A DNA stretch of 64,000 bases. Source: Streptomyces sp. 1-11. GTDB lineage: Bacteria; Actinomycetota; Actinomycetes; Streptomycetales; Streptomycetaceae. Shown one piece after another: positions 13,769 to 22,623 of the stretch (position 1 is its first letter; each line of letters opens with the position of its first letter). The stretch is taken from positions 248,001 to 312,000 of the forward strand of contig NZ_BJTV01000004.1 of the NCBI RefSeq assembly GCF_007176755.1, in the 5' to 3' direction. Made by a program: the position numbers and the translations under genes. The notes under the pieces are model-generated. The model searched no databases and was not told where the DNA came from. It worked only from the letters and a program-made list of their open reading frames with translations.

Positions 13769-14998
13769 TCAGCCGCCGTGCGGGGGCGTGTCGCCGTGCT
13801 CCGCGTCGCCGCCGTTCACCCCGTTCGCCCCGTCGGATCCGGCAGCGCGGGGCCCGCCGGCCGCCCGGTCCCCCTTGTGGGCGTGGTGGTGCGGGTTCCT
13901 GGCGTGGCTGCGCAGGCGGGCCGTCACGTCCTCCGGGGGCAGGAAGCGGGACCAGCGCTCGGGGAACTCCGAGGGCATGTCGGGATCGTCCGGGTCGCTC
14001 TCGCGCGCCGCGGCGGCCCGGGCGACGTACTCGGCGACCTGCGCGTCCAGCACCCGCTCGTTCGCCTCGCGGGCGGCGGCCGTGGCGGCGGCGGGCCAGA
14101 CCCGGTCGATGGCGGCGTTCACCGCCGCGCCGACGAGCACCGCGAAGGCCGACACGCCGATCCACAGCAGGACGGCGACGGAGGCGGCCAGCGACCCGTA
14201 GATCGTGGCGCCCTCGATGGTGTGGGTGAGGTAGATGCGCAGCAGCAGACTGCCCAGGACCCACATGGCGAGGGCCACCAGGGACCCGGGCACGTCCTCG
14301 ATCCACGGGGAGCGCACGGGCACCGAGACGTGGTAGAGGGTCGTCAGGAAGACGACCGAGAGGAGCAGCACGACCGGCCAGTACAGGACCTGCACGAGCG
14401 TCGCCGACCAGGGCACGATCCGCACGACGGCGTCCGGCCCCGCCACCATCAGCGGCAGCGCCACCGAGCCGATCAGCAGGGCCACGATGAACAGCAGGAA
14501 CGACATCAGCCGGGTCTTGACGATGCCGCGCACGCCGTCGAGGCCGTACATGACGGTGATGGTGTCGATGAAGACGTTCACCGCGCGGGAGCCGGACCAC
14601 AGCGCGAACAGGAAGCCGATGGAGATGACGTCGGGCCGGCCGCCCGCCATCACGTCACGCAGGATCGGCTCCGCGATCTCCTTGACGCCCTTGTCCGACA
14701 GGACGGTCCGGGAGGCCTCCAGGATGTTGTGCTCCACGCCCTGGATGGTGTCGGCGCCGGTCCAGGCGTCGACGTAGCCGAGGAGGCCGATGAGGCTCAG
14801 CAGCAGCGGCGGCACCGACAGCAGGGTGAAGAACGCCGCCTCGGCCGCCAGGCCCAGGATGCGGTACTCCATGCACGAGTTGACGGTGTCCTTGAGAAGC
14901 AGCCAGGCGGTCCTGCGCTTGGATACGTTCCGGTAGAGGGCTCTGGCCCGGTGGAGACGGCCGGCGGGCCGCTCGGGGGATTCACTTCCTGACTGCAC
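13769..14998 (-). CDS. YihY/BrkB-family integral membrane protein
   Basis: 409 aa. About six membrane segments lie between residues 45 and 300 (LAAEAAFFTLLSVPPLLLSL, LFIVALLIGSVALPLMVAG and WVLGSLLLRIYLTH within them). The family pattern is clear from AAEAAFFTLLSVPP and LFALWSGSRAVNVFID. A hydrophilic C-terminal tail of about 100 aa ends in a His/Gly/Asp-rich segment. The biochemical function of this family is not established. The GTG start lies 6 nt after TACCGT with no ribosome site, which fits leaderless transcription. It is divergent from the acyl-CoA dehydrogenase gene across about 130 bp. Confidence 0.85.
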   Translation of the reverse strand: MQSGSESPERPAGRLHRARALYRNVSKRRTAWLLLKDTVNSCMEYRILGLAAEAAFFTLLSVPPLLLSLIGLLGYVDAWTGADTIQGVEHNILEASRTVLSDKGVKEIAEPILRDVMAGGRPDVISIGFLFALWSGSRAVNVFIDTITVMYGLDGVRGIVKTRLMSFLLFIVALLIGSVALPLMVAGPDAVVRIVPWSATLVQVLYWPVVLLLSVVFLTTLYHVSVPVRSPWIEDVPGSLVALAMWVLGSLLLRIYLTHTIEGATIYGSLAASVAVLLWIGVSAFAVLVGAAVNAAIDRVWPAAATAAAREANERVLDAQVAEYVARAAAARESDPDDPDMPSEFPERWSRFLPPEDVTARLRSHARNPHHHAHKGDRAAGGPRAAGSDGANGVNGGDAEHGDTPPHGG

Positions 14999-15130
14999 GA
15001 CCTAACGGTATCCGCCGTACCGGGCCGCCCTCACCTTCCGGGGGTGGCGGTCCGGGCCCGGCCGGTTCCGCAACGGCACGGCGGCGCCCCGGGAAGCAGG
15101 ATCGGCGCGATCGCGGGTAGGTTCGCAGTC

Positions 15131-16768
15131 ATGGCAGGCAATCCGACGCACACGGTGACGAACCAGCCGCCCGCGCTGGTGGGCTACGACGTCTTCGGCG
15201 CCGACCGGGCCCTCGTGGAGGCCGTCGATCGGCACACCGCCGCCGAGGTGCAGGACGAGGTGCGCGCGGAGTTGTCCGGGCTGGGTGGGGCCGCCGGGTC
15301 GGAGCAGGTGCAGGAGTGGGGGGCGCAGGCCAACGAGTTCCCGCCGCGGCTGCGCACGCACGACCGCTACGGACACCGGATCGACGAGGTGGAGTTCCAT
15401 CCGGCCTGGCACCGGATGCTCGGCAAGGGCGTCTCGGCGGGGCTGACCTCCGCCTGGAACCGCCCCGCGGGGCATGTGCGCCGGGCGGCGGCGTTCCTGG
15501 TGTGGACCCAGGTCGAGGCGGGCAACTGCTGCCCGCTGTCGATGACCCACGCGGCCGTGCCCGCGCTGCGGACCGATCCGGCGCTGGCCGCCGAGTGGGA
15601 GCCGCGGCTGACGTCGACCATCTACGACCGCGGTCTCAGGCCCGCCGCGGAGAAGGCCGGCGCCCTGTTCGGCATGGGCATGACCGAGAAGCAGGGCGGC
15701 AGCGACGTACGGGCCAACACCACGCGGGCCCGGCCGCTCGCCGAGGCCGGGACGTACGAGCTCACCGGGCACAAGTGGTTCTGTTCGGCGCCCATGTCCG
15801 ACGGCTTCCTGGTGCTCGCGCAGGCCCCCGGGGGCCTCACCTGCTTCCTCGTGCCGCGCGTCCTCGCCGACGGCGGCCGCAACGTGTTCCTGATCCAGCG
15901 GCTGAAGGACAAGCTCGGCAACCGGTCCAACGCCTCCGCCGAGGTCGAGTTCGACGGCACCTGGGCCCGCGTGGTCGGCGAGGAGGGACGCGGGGTCCGC
16001 ACGATCATCGACATGGTCGCGGCGACCCGGCTGGACTGCGCGCTCGGCTCGGCCGGCCTGATGCGGCAGGCGGTGGCCCAGGCCGTGCACCACTGCGAGC
16101 ACCGGGAGGCGTTCGGCGGCAGGCTGGCCGACAAGCCGCTGATGCGCAACGTCCTGGCCGACCTCGCGCTGGAGTCCGAGGCCGCGACCACGCTGGCGCT
16201 CCGGCTGGCCGCCGCCCACGACGACGGAAGCGAGCACGAGCGCGCCTTCCTGCGGCTCGCGGTGCCCGCCGCCAAGTACTGGATCACCAAGCGCTGCGCC
16301 CCGGTCGCGGTGGAGGCCGCCGAGTGCCTGGGCGGCAACGGGTACGTCGAGGAGTCGGGACTGCCCCGGCTGGTGCGGGAGTCGCCGCTGAACTCCGTCT
16401 GGGAGGGCGCGGGCAACGTGCAGGCGCTGGACGTGCTGCGGGCGCTGCGGCGCGAGCCGGGCGCGCTGGACGCCTGCCTCACCGAGATCGGGCGGGCGCA
16501 CGGCGCCGACCACCGGCTGGACCGGGCGGTGAAGGACCTGTTCACCGAACTGGCCGACATGGAAGGCGCCGAGGGCCGGGCCCGGCGTCTCGTGGAGCGG
16601 CTCGCGCTGGTGCTCCAGGGGTCGCTGCTGGTGCGGTTCGCGCCGCCGGAGGTCGCCGACGCCTTCTGCGCCTCACGGTTCGGCGGCGACCGGGGCGCCT
16701 CGTTCGGCACGCTGCCCGGGGGCCTGGACCTGGCGCCGTTGGTGGAGCGGGCGCGTCCGGTGTCCTGA
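15131..16768 (+). CDS. Acyl-CoA dehydrogenase, AidB-like
   Basis: 545 aa, about 150 aa longer than ordinary acyl-CoA dehydrogenases and the same size as E. coli AidB (541 aa, from memory). Flavin-domain motifs include FGMGMTEKQGGSDVRANTT and GHKWFCSAPMSDGFLVLAQ. The C-terminal part holds CLGGNGYVEESGLPRLVRES and LNSVWEGAGNVQALDVLRAL. AidB proteins bind DNA and FAD and are linked to alkylation response; some actinobacterial relatives may act on acyl-CoAs instead, so the role is open. TAGGTT ends 7 nt before the ATG and no ribosome site is present, suggesting a leaderless mRNA. Confidence 0.85.
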   Translation: MAGNPTHTVTNQPPALVGYDVFGADRALVEAVDRHTAAEVQDEVRAELSGLGGAAGSEQVQEWGAQANEFPPRLRTHDRYGHRIDEVEFHPAWHRMLGKGVSAGLTSAWNRPAGHVRRAAAFLVWTQVEAGNCCPLSMTHAAVPALRTDPALAAEWEPRLTSTIYDRGLRPAAEKAGALFGMGMTEKQGGSDVRANTTRARPLAEAGTYELTGHKWFCSAPMSDGFLVLAQAPGGLTCFLVPRVLADGGRNVFLIQRLKDKLGNRSNASAEVEFDGTWARVVGEEGRGVRTIIDMVAATRLDCALGSAGLMRQAVAQAVHHCEHREAFGGRLADKPLMRNVLADLALESEAATTLALRLAAAHDDGSEHERAFLRLAVPAAKYWITKRCAPVAVEAAECLGGNGYVEESGLPRLVRESPLNSVWEGAGNVQALDVLRALRREPGALDACLTEIGRAHGADHRLDRAVKDLFTELADMEGAEGRARRLVERLALVLQGSLLVRFAPPEVADAFCASRFGGDRGASFGTLPGGLDLAPLVERARPVS

Positions 16769-17069
16769 TCCGGCCGTCGCGCCGCGCGCGGGAACGGACG
16801 GGGGTGGTGCTGCGCCGACACGGCACCACCCCCGCCGAACGGGCCCGTTGAAAGGCCAGAACGCCGCCCTCGGGCGACGCCGTGGACAAGTCTCGGACGT
16901 CCCGGCCGGGTTCACCAGGGTTGCAGGGGGTTGCAACTTATCGGTGACTGTGCGCGGAGTCTGTGCCTCCGGCATGCGCCCGGCGGCAGTATGGGCACCG
17001 AAGCCGACCGGAAACCGCTGCCCGGTGCGGCTTGACAAGTGTGTTCGAGGCCTTCCGGAAGGACCACCA
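16769..17069. other. Intergenic region with repeated GTTGCA half-sites
   Basis: About 300 bp upstream of the GAF regulator. GTTGCA at 16920 is followed 4 nt later by the perfect palindrome GTTGCAAC (16930-16937), a candidate operator. A TTGACA at about 17032 has no matching -10 box at normal spacing. No gene is seen. Confidence 0.45.
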
Positions 17070-18362
17070 GTGGTGAACCCGCCGACGAACCTGGCGCGTC
17101 TGGCCGCCGTGGACACGGCGCGGGCGGCGCGGATGCTGAGCGAGGTGCGCGAGGCGACACTCGCCGGGCGGCGCGCGCGGATCGCGCCCCGGCCGGTGAT
17201 CGAGCAGTCCTGGGGACGGATGCTGCGCGGCGGGGTCGACCCCGACCACGACTTCAGGTCCGGACTGCTGTCCGCCGACGAAGTCCGGCGCAGACGCGAG
17301 GAGTCACCGCTGCGGCACGTGCTGCCGGTGCTGCGCGAGGGACTGCTTTCGGTCGCGGACGTCGCCCAGCACATCATGGTCGTCGCCGACGCCGAGGGGC
17401 GGGTGCTGTGGCGGGAGGGGTCCCCGCAGGTGCTGCGCAAGGCCGACGGCCTCGGCTTCGAACTCGGCGCCGACTGGCGGGAGGACGTCGTCGGCACCAA
17501 CGGCGTGGGCACCCCGGCGGTGGTGCGGCGGCCGGTGCAGGTGTTCGCCGCCGAGCACTTCGTCCGCTCGCACACCTCCTGGACCTGCACCGGCGCCCCG
17601 ATCACCGACCCCAGGGACGGCCGGCTCATCGGGGTGGTGGACGTCAGCGGCCCGCTGCGCACCATGCATCCGGCGACCCTGTCCTGGGTGGACTCCGTCG
17701 CCAGACTCGCCGAGGCCCGGCTGCGGGAGCTGCACCTGGACGCGCTGGAACGGCTGCGCGCGGTGGGCGCGCCGGTGCTGGCCCGGCTCGACGGCCCGGC
17801 ACTGGTGGTGGACCGGGACGGCTGGGCGGCGGCCGTGACCGGGATGCCGTACGTGCGGCGGCTCAGCCTGCCCAAGTCGCTGGCGCCGGGACGCCGGTGG
17901 CTGCCGCCGCTGGGCCACTGCGCGGTGGAGCCGCTGGCCGGGGGCTGGCTGCTGCGGGTGGCGGACGAGCCGCCGCCGGGCGCCGCGAGCCGGATCCGGC
18001 TGGACCTGGGCGGGGCGGGGCGTACCTCGGTGACCGTGTCGGGAGCGGCCGGCTCCTGGAGCCGGGAACTCAGTCCCCGGCACGCCGAGTTGCTGTACGT
18101 GCTCACCGAACACCCCGGCGGGCGGGGCGCGGCGGCCCTCGCGGAGGACCTCTTCGGCGATCCGTCCAGAACGGTCACGGTGCGGGCCGAGATGTCCAGG
18201 GTCCGGCGCTACTTGGGGGACCTCCTGCAGCACCGGCCCTACCGTTTCCGCGAGGACGCCGAGATCGAGGTGCTGCTTCCCGGCGACCTCCGTGACCTGC
18301 TGCCCCAGTCGGTGGCCCCGGCCGTGGTCGCACGACGGCGGACGGCGGCGGGCGCCGGCTGA
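17070..18362 (+). CDS. GAF-domain transcriptional regulator
   Basis: 430 aa. An N-terminal helical region with RPVIEQSWGRMLRGGVDPD resembles the start of GAF-type activators of the AcoR class. A GAF domain of about residues 85-215 contains GADWREDVVGTNGVGTP and TGAPITDPRDGRLIGVVDVSG. The C-terminal region (about 330-410) looks like a winged helix: RHAELLYVLTEHPGG, then VTVRAEMSRVRRYLG. There is no AAA+ domain. The GTG start has GGAAGG 7 nt upstream; a second GTG follows immediately. From memory, relatives often sit next to aldehyde dehydrogenase genes, but none is adjacent here, so the target is unclear. Confidence 0.78.
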   Translation: MVNPPTNLARLAAVDTARAARMLSEVREATLAGRRARIAPRPVIEQSWGRMLRGGVDPDHDFRSGLLSADEVRRRREESPLRHVLPVLREGLLSVADVAQHIMVVADAEGRVLWREGSPQVLRKADGLGFELGADWREDVVGTNGVGTPAVVRRPVQVFAAEHFVRSHTSWTCTGAPITDPRDGRLIGVVDVSGPLRTMHPATLSWVDSVARLAEARLRELHLDALERLRAVGAPVLARLDGPALVVDRDGWAAAVTGMPYVRRLSLPKSLAPGRRWLPPLGHCAVEPLAGGWLLRVADEPPPGAASRIRLDLGGAGRTSVTVSGAAGSWSRELSPRHAELLYVLTEHPGGRGAAALAEDLFGDPSRTVTVRAEMSRVRRYLGDLLQHRPYRFREDAEIEVLLPGDLRDLLPQSVAPAVVARRRTAAGAG

Positions 18363-18609
18363 CGGGACGGGCGAGCGGTGGCGGACGCCGCGCACGGGCG
18401 CCGCCGGCGCGGGCCGACCGCCCCGTTCACGCGGGTGTCTTTCGCGTATTTGGGGGTCTTGACCCTCCGCCGCCCCTTACTGCCGTAGCATCCCAGTGGG
18501 TCTCCCCACCTGCTCCTCGGTCAACGTACGGACCGTCAGGCGCAGTTGACCCGCCTCCCGGCACCGGCCGGAACGCCACGGAGGTGACGGAGCCCGGAAG
18601 GAGGGCGAC

Positions 18610-19938
18610 ATGAGGCATCGTGGCAGACATCGCCGGCGCAGACGGGGTACCGCCCTGCGCGCGGTCCTCGCCGGAACCGCGCTGGCGCTCACCGCGGCGG
18701 CCACGATGATCAGCGCCTCACAGGCGGAGGTCGCCGAGAACCCCGGCGCGCTCAAGCCGCTGACCGCCCCCTCCGACACCGCCCGGCTCAGGCTCCAGGA
18801 ACACCTGGTGCCCGCCCGCGACCTGAAACGGCTCGCCGCGTCCATGGGCCGCCCGGTCGGGGTGAGCGCCGTCCTCGCGAGCGCCGACCGCTCCCTGCGC
18901 GGGGCCGCCGACTGCACGGCGGACGACCGCGAGAGCCTGCCCGTCAGCCCGCCCGCCGGCCGCGCCTACTGCTGGGACCGGGCCGACGCCGCCGACACCT
19001 CCTGGCGGCCGCACTCCGTCACCACCTCCGCTGACGCCGCCGACGACGGAGTCCGGGGCACCCACCGGGTGATCCTCACCGGCTGGACCCGGGCCGCCGC
19101 CGGCGGGCCCGGAAGGGAGCTGGCCCGGGTCGCCTTCGTCGACGCGGACGACCCCGCCCGGCCCGTCTACCGCTGGGTCCTGCTGGTGGTGCCGGTCGAC
19201 GGCGGCCGGGACTACCGCGGCCTGTCCTCCGCGATGTCCGGCATGGTCTGGTACCAGGACAAGCTGCTCGTCACCACCCGCACCGGCAGCTCCGAGGCGC
19301 TCTACGTCTACGACCTCGACCGCATCCAGCGCACCACGGCCCGCACCCCCGCCGTCGGCCGGGTGCCCGGCGGCTGGTCCGCCGACGGCTACCGGTACGT
19401 GATGCCCGCCGTCGGCTCCTACCGCTTCGCCGACGGCCGCTGCACCGCCTCCGGGCCGCCCTGCCCGGCCACCCTCTCCCTGGACAGCGGCACCGCGCCG
19501 GACAGCCTGGTCGCCGCCGAGCGGACCGCTCCCGGCGGCGACCGGAGCGCCCGGCTGTGGCGGTACGCGTTCGACGGCGACCCCGCGCGCCGCGGACTGC
19601 TCGCCACCGACTCCGCCGGGCGGGCGGACGCCGTCGAGGCCTACCGGACGCGGGTGAGCGGCATCAGCGGCGCGCTGTCCCACCGGCGGCCCGGAGCGGG
19701 CTCGCCGTCCTGGTACGTGGGACGCTCGTCCGGCACGGGAGACGGGCACGGCGGCCTGTGGCGGCAGGACAGCGCGCACGCCAGGGCGGCGCGCTGCGGC
19801 GCCGACTCCTCCCGCCACTGCTGGGCCGAGTCGTCGGGTTCCCTGTCGTACTCGGCGCGGACGGGCGAGGTGTGGTCCCTCTCCGACCGCATGCTCTTCG
19901 CGGTGCCCCTGACCGCGCTCGACCGGTCGCTGAGGTGA
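18610..19938 (+). CDS. Secreted protein of unknown function
   Basis: 442 aa. It starts with a basic segment (RGRHRRRRRGTALRAV), then a hydrophobic stretch AGTALALTAAATMISASQA with a plausible signal-peptidase site after SQA, so export is likely. The mature part has cysteines suitable for disulfides (GRAYCWDR, GRCTASGPPCPAT, AARCGADSSRHCWAES) and repeated WD/Kelch-like strands such as LLVTTRTGSSEALYVYDLDR and LRLQEHLVPARDL. A beta-propeller-like fold is possible but unproven. AAGGAGGG lies 6 nt before the ATG. Function unknown. Confidence 0.75.
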   Translation: MRHRGRHRRRRRGTALRAVLAGTALALTAAATMISASQAEVAENPGALKPLTAPSDTARLRLQEHLVPARDLKRLAASMGRPVGVSAVLASADRSLRGAADCTADDRESLPVSPPAGRAYCWDRADAADTSWRPHSVTTSADAADDGVRGTHRVILTGWTRAAAGGPGRELARVAFVDADDPARPVYRWVLLVVPVDGGRDYRGLSSAMSGMVWYQDKLLVTTRTGSSEALYVYDLDRIQRTTARTPAVGRVPGGWSADGYRYVMPAVGSYRFADGRCTASGPPCPATLSLDSGTAPDSLVAAERTAPGGDRSARLWRYAFDGDPARRGLLATDSAGRADAVEAYRTRVSGISGALSHRRPGAGSPSWYVGRSSGTGDGHGGLWRQDSAHARAARCGADSSRHCWAESSGSLSYSARTGEVWSLSDRMLFAVPLTALDRSLR

Positions 19939-20007
19939 CGGACCAGGAACCGGCCCTGTGACCCGGCCGATCGACAGGCGGGCCGCTGGGATGGTTCCCT
20001 GGCCCGC

Positions 20008-20571
20008 ATGAGCAGCGTCACTGTCACCACCTGGTCCCTGGAACAGACCTCGCAGGCCGACCTCCTGCCGGCCGCCGCCCCCGAGGGCGACGTCCGGATC
20101 GTCCGCGCCGAGGTCCCCTCCCCCGAGTTCAGCCGCTTCCTCTACGCCTCGGTCGGGGGCGACATCCGCTGGACGGACCGGCTCGGGTGGACCTACGCGC
20201 GGTGGCAGGAGTTCCTCGGCCGTCCGGGCGTCGAGACCTGGGTGGCGTACGACCACGGCACCCCCGCCGGGTACGTGGAACTGGAGGCGCAGGACGAGGG
20301 CGTGGTGGAGATCGTCTACTTCGGTCTGATCCCGGCCTTCCGCGGCCGCCGCATCGGCGGCCACCTGCTGTCCCACGGCGCGGCCCGCGCCTGGGACCTG
20401 GCCGAGCGGTGGCCGGGGCGGCCGCCCACGAAGCGGGTGTGGCTGCACACGTGCAGCAAGGACGGCGAGTTCGCCATGGACAACTACCAGCGGCGCGGCT
20501 TCCGGCTGTTCGACACGAAGGTGGAACTGGAGCCCGAGGTGGCGACGCCCGGCCCGTGGCCCGGGGCGTGA
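20008..20571 (+). CDS. GNAT-family N-acetyltransferase
   Basis: 187 aa. The acetyl-CoA binding loop is visible in IVYFGLIPAFRGRRIGGHLL, preceded by GYVELEAQDEGVVE, and the C-terminal strand is NYQRRGFRLFDTKVEL. The substrate is unknown. It lies just upstream of the sulfur operon but has about 350 bp between it and sulfite reductase and is probably independent. Confidence 0.85.
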   Translation: MSSVTVTTWSLEQTSQADLLPAAAPEGDVRIVRAEVPSPEFSRFLYASVGGDIRWTDRLGWTYARWQEFLGRPGVETWVAYDHGTPAGYVELEAQDEGVVEIVYFGLIPAFRGRRIGGHLLSHGAARAWDLAERWPGRPPTKRVWLHTCSKDGEFAMDNYQRRGFRLFDTKVELEPEVATPGPWPGA

Positions 20572-20650
20572 CCCCCGGCCGCCCGTTCCCCCGCTCCCAC
20601 GACACCCCCGGAGCGTGACCCAGAGCACTCGTCTCACCATTCAGAATAGT

Positions 20651-20667
20651 TCCGTCCACACTACGGA
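20651..20667. promoter_or_regulatory. Inverted repeat ahead of the sulfur operon
   Basis: TCCGT-N7-ACGGA lies 43 nt before the leader ORF. Around it, CACCATT (20635-20641) and AATGGTG (20669-20675) form a second, wider inverted pair. This is the AT-richest stretch in the region and the likely promoter/operator of the operon. The binding protein is unknown. Confidence 0.4.
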
Positions 20668-20709
20668 CAATGGTGGACTGGCCGGAGATCCGCGTGACAC
20701 GCTTCCGTC

Positions 20710-20793
20710 ATGCCTGGAACTGGAATTGCCTTGGTGAGTCGGCGGCACGTCGACCTCGGCCGCATGTCCAGCGCCATCTGTCCGGCGAGCTGA
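20710..20793 (+). CDS. Leader peptide of the sulfur-assimilation operon
   Basis: 27-codon ORF, 129 nt upstream of sulfite reductase. The product contains GIALVSRRHVDLGRMSS and ends with a single cysteine four codons before the stop (ICPAS). I recall short ORFs with this same RRHVDLGR core upstream of sulfur/cysteine genes in Streptomyces, where databases call them putative leader peptides. The expected role is cis regulation: ribosome behaviour at the Cys codon would report cysteinyl-tRNA supply to the downstream mRNA. No clear ribosome site precedes the ATG. The stop codon lies at the junction of stem and loop in a small hairpin (20787-20799). Translation is inferred from conservation of the peptide, not shown here. 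Confidence 0.75.
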   Translation: MPGTGIALVSRRHVDLGRMSSAICPAS

Positions 20794-20879
20794 CAGCTCC
20801 AGCACCGCCGATCTCCTCGCACCTCTCCCGCTGCTGCGCAGTGTCGCGCACGCATGCCTCCACGCGCCCGTATGCGCAG
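20787..20879 (+). promoter_or_regulatory. Candidate attenuator with competing helices
   Basis: Between the leader and nirA the RNA can form GAGCT-gac-AGCTC across the leader stop codon. Further on, TGCGC (20835-20839) can pair with GCGCA (20846-20850). Alternatively the overlapping CTGCGCA (20834-20840) can pair with TGCGCAG (20873-20879). These two pairings are mutually exclusive, as in attenuation devices. There is no U-run, so any effect may be on Rho access or translation. Confidence 0.4.
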
Positions 20880-20922
20880 GTCAGAGCCGCGTTTCCCGCC
20901 TGTTCCGAAGGACGTAACAACC

Positions 20923-22623
20923 ATGGCCGCCACCCCGCAGAACCCTGCCGCCTCCGCGCCCCGTCGCAAGGTGAGCCGTCACCGCGGCGAGGGTCAGTGG
21001 GCCGCGGGCCACTTCACCCCGCTCAACGGCAACGAGCAGGTCAAGAAGGACGACGACGGTCTCAATGTGCGGACACGCATTGAGACGATCTACTCCAAGC
21101 GGGGCTTCGACTCGATCGACCCCAGCGACCTGCGCGGCCGGATGCGCTGGTGGGGCCTGTACACCCAGCGCAAGCCCGGGATCGACGGCGGCAAGACCGC
21201 GATCCTGGAGCCGGAGGAGCTGGACGACGAGTACTTCATGCTCCGGGTGCGCATCGACGGCGGCGCGCTCACCACGGCGCAGCTCCGGGTCATCGGCGAG
21301 GTCTCGCAGGAGTTCGCGCGGGGCACCGCGGACATCACCGACCGGCAGAACATCCAGTACCACTGGATCCGGATCGAGGACGTGCCCGAGATCTGGCAGC
21401 GGCTGGAGGGCGTGGGCCTGTCGACCGTCACCGCGTGCGGTGACACCCCGCGCGTGATGATCGGCTCGCCGGTCGCGGGCATCGCCGAGGACGAGATCAT
21501 CGACGGCACGCCGGCGCTGGAGGAGATGAAGCGCCGGGTCCTGAACAACCCGGCGTACTCCAACCTCCCCCGCAAGTTCAAGACGGCCATCTCCGGTTCG
21601 CCGGTGCTGGACGTCGTGCACGAGATCAACGACGTCGCGTTCGTGGGCGTCCGGCACCCCGAGCACGGCCCGGGCTTCGACGTGTGGGTGGGCGGCGGTC
21701 TCTCCACCAACCCCAAGCTGGGCGTGCGGCTCGGCGCCTGGGTGCCGGTCGACGAGGTCCCGGACGTCTACGAGGGCGTCATCTCGATCTTCCGTGACTA
21801 CGGCTACCGCAGGCTGCGCAACCGGGCCCGGCTGAAGTTCCTGGTCGCCGACTGGGGCCCGGAGAAGTTCCGCCAGGTGCTGGAGGACGAGTACCTCGGC
21901 GGCCGCAGGCTGACCGACGGCCCCGCGCCCGAGCAGCCGGTGCGGCAGTGGCGCGACCACATCGGCGTGCACCGGCAGAAGGACGGCCGGTTCTACGTCG
22001 GGTTCGCCCCGCGCGTCGGCCGGGTCGACGGCGCGACCCTGACGAAGATCGCCGACCTCGCGGAGGCGCACGGCTCGGGCCGGGTCCGCACCACCGTGGA
22101 ACAGAAGATGATCGTCCTGGACGTCGAGCAGGACCAGGTCGACTCGCTGGTGGAGGGCCTGGAGGCGCTGGACCTCACCGCCCGGCCGTCCTCGTTCCGG
22201 CGCGGCACCATGGCCTGCACCGGCATCGAGTTCTGCAAGCTGGCCATCGTGGAGACCAAGCAGCGCGGCGCGCAGCTCATCGACGAACTCGAGCGCCGGC
22301 TGCCGGACTTCGACCAGCCGATCACCATCAACCTCAACGGCTGCCCGAACGCCTGCGCCCGCATCCAGGTCGCGGACATCGGCCTCAAGGGCCAGCTCGT
22401 CCTGGACTCGGACGGCAACCAGGTCGAGGGCTACCAGGTGCACCTCGGCGGCGCGCTCGGCCTCGAGGCGGCCTTCGGCCGCAAGGTCCGCGGCCTGAAG
22501 GTCACCTCGGCCGAGCTGCCCGACTACATCGAGCGGGTCCTCACCCGCTACCAGGCCGAACGCGAGGACGGCGAGCGCTTCGCCACCTGGGCGGCCCGTG
22601 CTTCCGAGGAGGCGCTGTCGTGA
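20923..22623 (+). CDS. sirA: Ferredoxin-dependent sulfite reductase (annotated NirA/SirA type)
   Basis: 566 aa. It reduces sulfite to sulfide with six electrons from ferredoxin, using siroheme and a 4Fe-4S cluster. The cluster/siroheme cysteines are Cys432 and Cys438 (CTGIEFCK), and Cys474 and Cys478 (NGCPNAC). Tyr80 and Cys172 are 92 residues apart, matching the Tyr-Cys covalent pair I recall for the M. tuberculosis sulfite reductase (Tyr69/Cys161). That supports sulfite over nitrite, as does the cys gene context. GAAGGA lies 10 nt before the ATG. It is the first enzyme gene of an operon reaching to about 30.2 kb; its GTGA overlap couples it to the next gene. Leader-controlled. Confidence 0.92.
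   Translation: MAATPQNPAASAPRRKVSRHRGEGQWAAGHFTPLNGNEQVKKDDDGLNVRTRIETIYSKRGFDSIDPSDLRGRMRWWGLYTQRKPGIDGGKTAILEPEELDDEYFMLRVRIDGGALTTAQLRVIGEVSQEFARGTADITDRQNIQYHWIRIEDVPEIWQRLEGVGLSTVTACGDTPRVMIGSPVAGIAEDEIIDGTPALEEMKRRVLNNPAYSNLPRKFKTAISGSPVLDVVHEINDVAFVGVRHPEHGPGFDVWVGGGLSTNPKLGVRLGAWVPVDEVPDVYEGVISIFRDYGYRRLRNRARLKFLVADWGPEKFRQVLEDEYLGGRRLTDGPAPEQPVRQWRDHIGVHRQKDGRFYVGFAPRVGRVDGATLTKIADLAEAHGSGRVRTTVEQKMIVLDVEQDQVDSLVEGLEALDLTARPSSFRRGTMACTGIEFCKLAIVETKQRGAQLIDELERRLPDFDQPITINLNGCPNACARIQVADIGLKGQLVLDSDGNQVEGYQVHLGGALGLEAAFGRKVRGLKVTSAELPDYIERVLTRYQAEREDGERFATWAARASEEALS

Noticed and set aside
17032-17069. TTGACA box as promoter of the GAF gene
   Set aside because: No -10-like hexamer at 16-19 nt spacing, and it lies too close to the start codon.
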